Positions 25,905 to 32,932 of a stretch of 64,000 bases of DNA are shown here, piece by piece. A model generated the notes under the pieces. That model did no database searches and was not told the origin of the DNA. It worked only from the letters and a program-made list of their open reading frames with translations. Where the stretch lies: positions 128,608-192,607 of the forward strand of contig CAWGTB010000013.1 of the NCBI GenBank assembly GCA_963825405.1, written 5' to 3'. Numbering within the stretch: position 1 is the stretch's first letter; each line of letters starts with the position of its first letter. A program made the position numbers and the translations under genes. The stretch is from JACPNO01 sp963825405 (GTDB lineage: Bacteria > Acidobacteriota > Terriglobia > Bryobacterales > Bryobacteraceae).

Positions 25905-27079
25905 CAGGTGCGCGCGCGGCCGGGAAGAATTTTGCCGAACGCGCTGTGCATAGCGATCTCGTACAAGCTGCCGTTCAGATTCCCTAGAAGCCGTTTCTTC
26001 AAACCGAGGTAAGACTGCGTGCCCGCAAAAAGATCCTGCATGACGGACGCAAAGCGCGGGCTGTAACGCGTGAATTGCACCATGCGCGCAGGAACCGTGC
26101 CCAGAAGAAATTTGCCCAGGAACACGCGTTTGGCCAGGCGGGATGCGAATTCCAGATCGCCGGTGAAATCGCGGCGCAACATGCGGCGGTAGGCGTGGCC
26201 CACGCGATCGCGCACTTCCGAAGCCAGCGCGGCGACGGCGAGATCGGCGGAGCGAATCGCATAGTATAAGCCTTCGCCGGTGATGGGATCGACCAAGCCG
26301 GCAGCATCCCCCACCGCCATCCAGCCATCGCCCGCCACGCGATTGTGCTTCCACGCCGCAGTCTCGAGCGAAGGCAGCAAGTGACTGTAGAACGCCGCTC
26401 CCTGCCAGGCAATTCCTTTCCGCGTAAGATACGTTTCCAAGCGCTGGCGCAGCTTGGCAGCCGACTGGCCCTTGCCGCAAATACCCACCGAAAGATGTCC
26501 GCAGCGTGGAAAAATCCAGATGTACCCTTCGAGCTCAGGCAGAAATTCGATGTCGATTCCGGCGCGCTCTCCGGGCACATAATAGCCCAGCGCCGCCATG
26601 GTATCGCCCGCCGTGAGTTCCGTTCCCACCTGGCGCAGCGGGTTGCGCGCTCCCGTGGCGACGATGCAATAGTCGGCTTCGAGTGTCCCGGATTTGGTCT
26701 TGAGCTGCCAGCCATCGCCCCGGCGATTCATTTCGGTGACGCGCTCTTTTTCGATTTGCGCGCCGGCGCGCTCGGCACGCTGTAGCAGCATGCGATTCAG
26801 GTCGAAGCGGGAGTAGATCAGAATCGGCTCGCGCAATTTGAGGGTGACGTCCCCGGCGCGCGGAGCGGTTAGCACGGTTTCCGTGATGGTTTTCTTGGGG
26901 GTATCGTTCTCAATCAGGAACGGATACTGGTTGTAAGCTTTCCAGGTGAGTCCACCGCCACATGGCTTTTCCCAAGCGAGTTTTTCGTCGAACACCACGG
27001 TCGCAATGCCGCGCGAGGCCAGTTGTTCGGCGGCGAATGCCCCGGCCGGGCCGCCACCTAGTATGGCGACGCGCTTCAT
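25904..27079 (-). CDS. geranylgeranyl-reductase-family FAD oxidoreductase
   Basis: A 391-residue flavoprotein. It has an N-terminal FAD motif (VAILGGGPAGAFAAEQLASRG, residues 3-23), a CGGGLTWKA segment near the flavin, CIVATGARNPLRQ, and GWMAVGDAAGLVDPITGEGLYYAIRSADLA, the second FAD motif of the ChlP/GGR family. These enzymes reduce isoprenoid double bonds in quinone, chlorophyll or lipid side chains. Its position between hemH and hemL is intriguing but does not prove a tetrapyrrole substrate. The ATG at 27079 overlaps the lipoprotein stop as ATGA. Confidence 0.85.
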   Translation of the reverse strand: MKRVAILGGGPAGAFAAEQLASRGIATVVFDEKLAWEKPCGGGLTWKAYNQYPFLIENDTPKKTITETVLTAPRAGDVTLKLREPILIYSRFDLNRMLLQRAERAGAQIEKERVTEMNRRGDGWQLKTKSGTLEADYCIVATGARNPLRQVGTELTAGDTMAALGYYVPGERAGIDIEFLPELEGYIWIFPRCGHLSVGICGKGQSAAKLRQRLETYLTRKGIAWQGAAFYSHLLPSLETAAWKHNRVAGDGWMAVGDAAGLVDPITGEGLYYAIRSADLAVAALASEVRDRVGHAYRRMLRRDFTGDLEFASRLAKRVFLGKFLLGTVPARMVQFTRYSPRFASVMQDLFAGTQSYLGLKKRLLGNLNGSLYEIAMHSAFGKILPGRART

Positions 27080-27474
27080 TGCGGCGGGGCCGTTGAGGGA
27101 TGCCCTGGCGGCAGAGCGCCCTCGGCCGCGCCAGCCGGAGCCGCGGCTGACGTCCCATGCGGATTCACACTGTCTTTCACCACCCACTTGTCGCCTTTGC
27201 GCGTGAGCGTGTAGCGAATCGTCATGCCCTTGCCCGCTGGCGAACCCTTCGCGGTGAACGACACGGTGGCGTCGGCTTCATCTTTGCGAAACGAGACCGC
27301 GGTCACGTCCACGTTCATGGCGGCCATGTTGAGATTGCCGCGCGTGCCGAGGTAATCCAGCACGCCTTGTCGCACGGCTTCGGAGGTATCGTTACGGCTG
27401 CCGCACGCGGTCAGCAAGAACAGCGCGGCAAGCGGGATGGCTGCGGCTCTCACCACTCGATTATACAGAAGCAC
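27076..27474 (-). CDS. small lipoprotein of unknown function
   Basis: About 132 residues with a lipoprotein signal ending in the lipobox LLTAC (AAAIPLAALFLLTACGS). A compact domain follows (VDVTAVSFRKDEADATVSFTAKG, MTIRYTLTRKGDKWVVKDS) that resembles small periplasmic NTF2-like or DUF-type beta proteins, then an Ala/Pro-rich tail. GTG starts are possible at 27474, 27456 or 27453. The later two give a shorter, more usual signal and begin just after the hemH stop. It is part of the hemH-to-hemL operon. Confidence 0.65.
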   Translation of the reverse strand: MLLYNRVVRAAAIPLAALFLLTACGSRNDTSEAVRQGVLDYLGTRGNLNMAAMNVDVTAVSFRKDEADATVSFTAKGSPAGKGMTIRYTLTRKGDKWVVKDSVNPHGTSAAAPAGAAEGALPPGHPSTAPPQ

Positions 27475-28453
27475 TCAGAGGGCGTTCCTGCGGAACCACC
27501 AAGTTGTCGACCAGGCCGGCCAGCGCCTCGATGAACTCCGGCGAGTCGTTCAGACCGGGAACCATGCGGTAATTCGCGATGCCCAGCCCGCGCGCCTGCT
27601 CGCGGTGTTCGATGTCGATTTCGTGAAGCGTTTCCACGTGATCGGAAACGAAAGAGATCGGCACGACGAGTATATTCTTCGAGCCTTCCGCTGCCAGCCG
27701 CTTGACGGTTTCATGCATGGACGGGCGCAGCCACTTCGACGCCCCCACCTTGCTCTGGTAACAGACGTGACGGCGCGAAGGCCAGCCTCCGCGGGCCCAA
27801 ACCAAATCGACAGTTTCTTCGATCTGCCGTTGATACGGGTCGCCCTTTTCGATGACCGACATAGGCACGCTGTGCGCGCTGAACACCATGTCGACATCGC
27901 TGGGCTCAGCAAATTCCGCGAGCGACCTCCGAATCCCGGAAACCACCGACTCAATGTACGCCGGATCGCGGTAAAACTCCTTCACGATGTGAACAGCCGG
28001 ACTCCAGCCGTTGGGGCGGAAGCGCCGGTTCCACTCGTTCACGCTGCTGCCAGTGGTGGTTTTGGAATACTGCGGATAAAGGGGAAGCAACACGACTTCA
28101 TCGGGCGCATGCTGGGCAAGCTCCGCAATCGCCTCCTGCGTAAACGGCTTCCAGTAGCGCATGGCAACTACGACGCGCGCATCGTAATCCTGGCGCAGCC
28201 GCTTCTCCAGCGCTACGGCCTGCCGCCGCGTGAATTCGAGAATCGGCGATTTCCCGCCGATCTCCGCGTAATGATGTGCGACGTGTTTCGCCCGCGAGAC
28301 CGAAATGAGTTTGGCCAATGGCTGGCGGGCAATCCTGGCGAACGGGAAATCGATGATATCCGGATCGCAAAACAGGTTGTAAAGAAAAGGCTCGATGGAC
28401 TCCAGTGAATCCGGCCCACCCAGTTGGAATAGCACTACGCCGACTTTTTTCAA
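27461..28453 (-). CDS. hemH: ferrochelatase
   Basis: Inserts iron into porphyrin at the end of heme (or coproheme) synthesis. The 330 residues carry GVVLFQLGGPDSLESIEPFLYNLF at the N terminus, VVVAMRYWKPFT, VVLLPLYPQYSKTTTGSS, MVFSAHSVPMSVIEKGDPY (catalytic His in SAHS) and VVPISFVSDHVETLHEIDIEH. All are diagnostic of HemH. The start is TTG at 28453. It is first in a four-gene minus-strand group ending in hemL, and its stop overlaps the longest reading of the lipoprotein gene. Confidence 0.95.
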   Translation of the reverse strand: MKKVGVVLFQLGGPDSLESIEPFLYNLFCDPDIIDFPFARIARQPLAKLISVSRAKHVAHHYAEIGGKSPILEFTRRQAVALEKRLRQDYDARVVVAMRYWKPFTQEAIAELAQHAPDEVVLLPLYPQYSKTTTGSSVNEWNRRFRPNGWSPAVHIVKEFYRDPAYIESVVSGIRRSLAEFAEPSDVDMVFSAHSVPMSVIEKGDPYQRQIEETVDLVWARGGWPSRRHVCYQSKVGASKWLRPSMHETVKRLAAEGSKNILVVPISFVSDHVETLHEIDIEHREQARGLGIANYRMVPGLNDSPEFIEALAGLVDNLVVPQERPLSASV

Positions 28454-28489
28454 TATGATCCCTGAAACTGTTGAGTTTACACTATTGGC

Positions 28490-30256
28490 ATGGGGTTCCG
28501 TCTCGCCGCGATCGGACTGGCGCTGTGCTCAATGCATCTCACTGGCCAGACCGTGTGCGGCCCCACGCCTCAGTATTCGCCTTGTGAAATTGCCTTCGAG
28601 CTGAGCGCGGCCGATCTGAAGCAGCATCCCAATCCTTTTGCCACCGTGGATATCAGCGCGGAGTTTCGCTCGCCGCGCCACAAAACGTATCTCATGCCGG
28701 GTTACTGGGATGGCGCCGGGCGAGTGATCGTGCGCTTCTCGCCCACCGAGGCGGGCGAATGGGATTTCCGCGTCACCAGCAATCTCGCCGCCTACCAGGG
28801 CAAAACGGGAATCTTTTCGGCCAAGGAATCGGACGCGCCGGGATTCATCCGCACGGCCAACGTGCATCATTTCGCTTACGAAAACATGCAGCCGCATTTG
28901 TGGATGGGCTATGAGCTGAAGCGATTCCAATTTCTAGATGCGGCGACCTTCCGTAAGATCGTCGACGCCCGCGCGGACGAAAAGTTCACTCATATCAGTG
29001 GCAGCCTGCTAGGCGAAGAGGAAGACACGCGCAAAGCCTTCCCCGCCCCCTACCAGGCCGACCTCGCCTACTTCCAGCATCTGGACGAGTGCGTGCGGTA
29101 TATCCACCAGAAAGGTATGACCGCCGATCTGGCGATCGCCGCCGGCCTCAATCAGATTGTCCGCGCCTTCCCCGAGTGGCAGCAGCGCGAGCGCCTGGTG
29201 CGCTATCTGGTGGCGCGCTACGCGGCTTTCAACATCACCTGGGCAGGCGTCGAACACTTCGAAAATTCCTCCAACACGCGCGATGTTCTGAAAGAGCTTG
29301 GCCTGGCGCTCAAGAAAATCGATCCCTACCAGCACGTGCGCTCTACCGGCACCGAAGGCAGCTCGGCCGGATTCTCGGACGACGGTTGGATGGATTACAT
29401 CACCCAGCATTCGAGCGATCCCGCAATCGGCGCCATCGAACACCAGTTGTATCCGGCCGCCTTCGTAAGCGCCGGTTTTGCCGCGCCCGGCGCCGATGCC
29501 GACACCTTTCGCCACAACCTATGGAATGCCGCCATGAACGGGCAATACGTCTCGGCGACGGCTGACCCGGCCGCATCGCGCGCGGACATGAAAGCGTTTT
29601 TCGAATTCTTCTCGAAGACCCGCCACTGGGAGCTCGAGCCGTATTTCGATGTCGATGGCGGGCGCGCGCTGGCACTCGAAGATGTCGAGTACATCGTTTA
29701 CGTCGATAAAGGCGGGCCGGTGGAAGTCACCGTCGAAAAGCACGGGTACGATGTCGCCTGGTTCAATCCGGTGAGCGGTGAATTCAATAAGGCGAAGGAT
29801 TTCAAAGGCGAGCACTTCACCGGCGAGCCGCCCGACCGCCAGCATGATTGGGTCCTTCTCATCTCGCGCGAAGGCCACAAAGAATCCATGCGGAAATCGT
29901 ACAAGTTCGATTCCCGCCACATCCTGATGCAGGAAATCGAGCTCAATCCGCAGAAAATTCCGTTCGACGTCGCTGAGCCCGCCGCCGATACGCTCTCGCT
30001 TGCCGCGCCCGTGAGCTTTGCCGCCAAGCTGAAACGGGAGACGCACGCGACGCGGTCCATGCTCTATCTGTGGACGGCGGAAGTGGTTGCGGACAACCAG
30101 GGCGCGCGCGTGGTAGGCACCGGGCCCAAAGGCACGTTCCGCCTTCCGCCGGACATCGCGGTGCACTTCCCCGCCGGGCTGCATGTGCGCCTGGAGGGAA
30201 TGAACGCCAACGGAAAAGTCTACACGCTGGATCGCACCTACCAGCTCACCCAGTGA
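28490..30256 (+). CDS. secreted DUF5060/DUF4038-like glycoside hydrolase
   Basis: A 588-residue exported protein (signal FRLAAIGLALCSMHLTGQ). An N-terminal Ig-like DUF5060 domain (about 25-115: EIAFELSAADLKQHPNPFATVDISAEF, GEWDFRVTSNL) precedes a TIM barrel (about 130-400: PHLWMGYELKRFQFLDAATFRKIVDAR, NITWAGVEHFENSSNTRDVL, IEHQLYP). A collagen-binding-like beta domain follows (VEVTVEKHGYDVAWFNPVSGEF). The order matches GH140-like proteins acting on plant polysaccharides. Glu in GVEHFEN is a candidate catalytic residue. Its end overlaps the tsaB start as GTGA. Confidence 0.7.
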   Translation: MGFRLAAIGLALCSMHLTGQTVCGPTPQYSPCEIAFELSAADLKQHPNPFATVDISAEFRSPRHKTYLMPGYWDGAGRVIVRFSPTEAGEWDFRVTSNLAAYQGKTGIFSAKESDAPGFIRTANVHHFAYENMQPHLWMGYELKRFQFLDAATFRKIVDARADEKFTHISGSLLGEEEDTRKAFPAPYQADLAYFQHLDECVRYIHQKGMTADLAIAAGLNQIVRAFPEWQQRERLVRYLVARYAAFNITWAGVEHFENSSNTRDVLKELGLALKKIDPYQHVRSTGTEGSSAGFSDDGWMDYITQHSSDPAIGAIEHQLYPAAFVSAGFAAPGADADTFRHNLWNAAMNGQYVSATADPAASRADMKAFFEFFSKTRHWELEPYFDVDGGRALALEDVEYIVYVDKGGPVEVTVEKHGYDVAWFNPVSGEFNKAKDFKGEHFTGEPPDRQHDWVLLISREGHKESMRKSYKFDSRHILMQEIELNPQKIPFDVAEPAADTLSLAAPVSFAAKLKRETHATRSMLYLWTAEVVADNQGARVVGTGPKGTFRLPPDIAVHFPAGLHVRLEGMNANGKVYTLDRTYQLTQ

Positions 30257-30927
30257 AGCCTCTGATCTTGGCGGTAGACACCACGCGCGAATTCGGCAGC
30301 GTGGCTCTGCTGCGCGACGCCGAACTGCTGGACGAAATCCTGATCCACGCCCCCGATGGTTTCAGCGGCGTGCTGTATGAGCATCTGCGACGCGTGTTGG
30401 AGCGGCATGGCGTGAGTGTGAATCAGATTGCGTGTTTCGCCGCGGCGTCGGGACCGGGATCGTTCACCGGCGTGCGCGTGGGCCTGGCGTGCGTGCAGGG
30501 ATTGGCGGAGGCGACGGGCGCCAAGATGGTCGCGGTGTCAAATCTTGAAGTGCTGGCGAATTTCGGCACCGGCGCATTGCGGGCAGCGGTGCTGGATGCC
30601 CGCCGCGGCGAAGTTTATTGCGGGCTCTACAATGCACAGGGCGAGGCCGTTTTGCCCGAGAGCGTTAGCAAGTTTCCAGCGTGGCTGGATTCGTTGCCGG
30701 CGGGCGAGATCGAGTTCGTCGCGCCGGACTTCGCGCCCTTTGAAGCAGCGCTTGCTGGTGCGCGCTTTGCGAATAGCAAGATCACGATCGCGCCGCGAGC
30801 TCTGGCCGGCGCCATCGGCCGGATTGCGCTCTCACGTTTCCACGCTGGCCTGGCGCGGGATCCGGCATCAATCGAACCGAACTACGTGCGCCGGTCAGAT
30901 GCCGAGCTGTTTTGGAAAGATGCCTGA
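30253..30927 (+). CDS. tsaB: tRNA threonylcarbamoyladenosine biosynthesis protein TsaB
   Basis: Partner of TsaD in making t6A at position 37 of ANN-decoding tRNAs. The 224 residues show ILAVDTTREFGSVALLRD, FAAASGPGSFTGVRVGLACVQGLAEA (the diagnostic GPGSFTGxR motif) and AVLDARRGEVYCGLYN. The GTG at 30253 is chosen because it overlaps the upstream stop (GTGA) and gives the normal TsaB N terminus. The usual rimI or tsaD neighbours are not here. About 200 bases without a recognisable gene follow. Confidence 0.92.
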   Translation: MKPLILAVDTTREFGSVALLRDAELLDEILIHAPDGFSGVLYEHLRRVLERHGVSVNQIACFAAASGPGSFTGVRVGLACVQGLAEATGAKMVAVSNLEVLANFGTGALRAAVLDARRGEVYCGLYNAQGEAVLPESVSKFPAWLDSLPAGEIEFVAPDFAPFEAALAGARFANSKITIAPRALAGAIGRIALSRFHAGLARDPASIEPNYVRRSDAELFWKDA

Positions 30928-31057
30928 TGAGGAGAGATGTCGACCCTCTGAAGACATTTGTGGGCCAGGCGGACGGGAGGCCCGGACTTGCAGCGCAATA
31001 GTCTACGCTAATCGGAACCGCTCCCTCTGGTCACGGCTCGTTAAGCGGCCGCACGAT

Positions 31058-31075
31058 CGTACAAGCAGTTGTACG
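31058..31075. repeat. short perfect hairpin between tsaB and the cupin gene
   Basis: CGTACAA (31058-31064) and TTGTACG (31069-31075) are perfect complements around GCAG. It lies in the 204-base gap between the convergent tsaB and cupin genes. There is no U-run, so it is a weak terminator candidate at best. I see nothing else in this gap. Confidence 0.3.
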
Positions 31076-31131
31076 TGAGCAGCAAGCGGTCGTCAATCGA
31101 TTGCGAGCCGCGACCGAAGGAAGCGGTTGTC

Positions 31132-31590
31132 TTAGCTGACGTCCACTTTCACAATCATGTACCGGAACGTCATGCCCGGCTCGACGAGCACCTGATGCGG
31201 CGTATCGGCCGGAATGTGGAACACATCGCCGGGACCGATCTTCGTCCGCGTGCCGCCCTTTATCGACGGTCCGGCGAATTCGTTGGGCGCCGTATTGCGC
31301 GGATCGACCATCGTGCCGCCGACGATCACTGTCGCCTCGCCGCTGTTGACGATGAAAATATCGGCCTGCTTCGTGTGATGCTCGGCGTCGCCATTGGCTT
31401 CGCGGTGCACCAGCCACATTAAGTGATTGCCATATCGGGTGACTATTTCGGCTGCCACCTTTTTGGCTTTCGGCGATGCGGCCAGCTTCTGGTCGAACGC
31501 CTTCATGTCTGCCGCCGACCATAGCACCGGCTCAGCGCTGGGGGCAGCCGCAAATCCGGCCACCGCCAACAATAGAACTACGTATCGCAT
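31132..31590 (-). CDS. exported cupin-domain protein
   Basis: A 152-residue protein with a signal peptide (RYVVLLLAVAGFAAAPSAE) and a single cupin barrel. NHLMWLVHREANGDAEHHTKQADIFIVNSGEATVIVGG carries cupin motif 1 with its His residues. GPGDVFHIPADTPHQVLVEPG carries motif 2. AAGGAG seven bases before the ATG at 31590 fixes the start. It lies 17 bases after the GH172-like gene, so the two are probably one unit. The ligand is unknown; sugar-related chemistry is plausible from context. Confidence 0.8.
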   Translation of the reverse strand: MRYVVLLLAVAGFAAAPSAEPVLWSAADMKAFDQKLAASPKAKKVAAEIVTRYGNHLMWLVHREANGDAEHHTKQADIFIVNSGEATVIVGGTMVDPRNTAPNEFAGPSIKGGTRTKIGPGDVFHIPADTPHQVLVEPGMTFRYMIVKVDVS

Positions 31591-31607
31591 TGCAATGCTC
31601 CTTTCGC

Positions 31608-32759
31608 TTAGGGAGTCGTCACCGCGCCCGGACCCGGCACCATCTTCATGTTCGGAATGCGCGCTTCGGCGGCCGGCAAAACCGGAAAATCGGTGTACGG
31701 TTCGGACTGATACCAATAACAGACGGAATAGAAATTGTCGGCGCGATCGTTGGCGTGCCCGTGTTCCATCGTGTGCTTCAAGTACCGTGTGAATGTCACC
31801 GGATTGTCGCCGTGAAAGCGGTACAGGCAGTAGCGGCCGCCGGTGCGCTCGGCCGATTGCATCAATGGCGCGCCGTTGTATTTATGGGCGAATTGCACCG
31901 CGCCATCTCGCCCGCCGAAATCCCACGCGCCATTGAAATAATCCTCCGAGCCGGTGCCGGTGATCAGGGGCTTCGATTCGTCATCGACAAAAATCATGTC
32001 GTCGCCTTCGCCAAACCAGCGTTCCGTGTTTTGCAGCACGCCCAGCGTCACGCCCATCAGGTGGCCTCGCCCGCGCGTCTCGGCGTACACATAATTCTGC
32101 CCGCCGTCCTGATTGAGCTGTGATCCAGTGTTAGCCGAATTCGGCGTCGATTGTCGATATTGCGCGTGAAAATAGACCGTGTCTTCCGGCAGCGACGGAA
32201 CCAACTGGTAATCGATGTTGGAATAAAACGCGCCGATCTTCTGCTTACTCTCGTTGGTCGCGGTAATCCGCGCCGAGCGGCGAAAGGGCATGGCGAAATA
32301 GCAATTGAGCGCCTTGATTGACGAGCAATTCAGGTATTCCGACTGATAGACGAAATACTGGCCGAGGTTGAGCCCGAAGAAATCACCCACCGGCGCCTCG
32401 ATGCTGGGTTTCGCGTTGCCGTCCCAATAGGCGCGGATGACGGTCTCCTTCAGATGATTCGGGCTGTCGGCGGCAATCGTAAACCAGATGTGGCTGATCA
32501 CGCCGGGACCCGAAGCGTTGAAGACCTCCTGCGTGGCGCCGGGCGCCATCGGCCAGTAGTCCCTGTTGCCGCCGGTGCGGTCGAAGCTGGATTGCTTCAG
32601 CGATTTATAATTCTGCGCGCGCGCGTAGCTCGGTAGAAAGCGGTAGTCTCCACCGCCGGGCGCTTGCGCCGCTGCAGGCGCGGCGGCCGCGGCCGTGACA
32701 CCGGCTAGCCCAGCCAGGCGCTGCAGGAAATTGCGCCTCGGTGCGTTCTCCATGGACAT
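31608..32759 (-). CDS. DUF2961 protein, probable glycoside hydrolase family 172
   Basis: A 383-residue protein with a Tat-type signal (APRRNFLQRLAGLAGVTAAAAA). The DUF2961 body follows (VISHIWFTIAADSPNHL, IRAYWDGNAKPSIEAPVGDFFG, YFAMPFRRSARITATNES, GTGSEDYFNGAWDFGG). DUF2961 proteins include the GH172 fructofuranosidase/arabinofuranosidase enzymes, which use Glu residues such as those in GSEDYF and EAPVGDF regions. GAGGAGGG precedes the ATG at 32759 at good spacing. The cupin gene follows 17 bases downstream. Confidence 0.8.
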   Translation of the reverse strand: MSMENAPRRNFLQRLAGLAGVTAAAAAPAAAQAPGGGDYRFLPSYARAQNYKSLKQSSFDRTGGNRDYWPMAPGATQEVFNASGPGVISHIWFTIAADSPNHLKETVIRAYWDGNAKPSIEAPVGDFFGLNLGQYFVYQSEYLNCSSIKALNCYFAMPFRRSARITATNESKQKIGAFYSNIDYQLVPSLPEDTVYFHAQYRQSTPNSANTGSQLNQDGGQNYVYAETRGRGHLMGVTLGVLQNTERWFGEGDDMIFVDDESKPLITGTGSEDYFNGAWDFGGRDGAVQFAHKYNGAPLMQSAERTGGRYCLYRFHGDNPVTFTRYLKHTMEHGHANDRADNFYSVCYWYQSEPYTDFPVLPAAEARIPNMKMVPGPGAVTTP

Positions 32760-32810
32760 TCAGTCCCTCCTCGGTTTTTCGAACTACTCATCATACTGAA
32801 GTTGGAAAAG

Positions 32811-32883
32811 CATTTCTCGCAGAGACGCAGAGTACACAGAGAACTACTAAGAAAGGGTTTTCTCTGCGTCTCTGCGAGAAATG
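32811..32883. repeat. 22-bp perfect inverted repeat, REP-like element
   Basis: The arms at 32811-32832 and 32862-32883 are exact reverse complements over 22 bases, separated by 29 bases. The arm core reads TCTCGCAGAGACGCAGAG and has its own short direct repeats (CAGAGACGCAGAG). Related CGCAGAGACGCAGAG-type sequences recur between genes in many environmental bacteria, so a dispersed repeat or MITE-like element is likely. It sits between the divergent GH172 and Nramp genes and could also act as a bidirectional transcript end. Confidence 0.75.
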
Positions 32884-32885
32884 TT

Positions 32886-32919
32886 TTGTGGAGCTTGCCA
32901 GACTTAACTATAGTTAAGT
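32886..32919 (+). promoter_or_regulatory. Nramp promoter with an 18-bp palindromic operator over the -10
   Basis: ACTTAACTATAGTTAAGT (32902-32919) is a perfect 18-bp palindrome. Its centre contains TATAGT (32909-32914), a good -10. TTGTGG (32886-32891) is a plausible -35 with a 17-base spacer. Transcription would begin near 32921, about 12 bases before the GTG start of the Nramp gene. A symmetric site on the -10 of a metal-uptake gene is what a metal-sensing repressor (MntR/DtxR or Fur type) would use. No regulator gene is adjacent. Confidence 0.6.
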
Positions 32920-32932
32920 AAGATCGTATCTT

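Noticed and set aside
24663..26480. A 605-residue hemL with a long N-terminal extension
   Set aside because: The extra part is antisense sequence within the reductase gene; the TGATG overlap at 25904 gives the standard hemL start.
30928..31131. A short rimI-like or leader gene after tsaB (24 codons from 30928)
   Set aside because: Too short, no family match, no ribosome site; rimI is simply not here.
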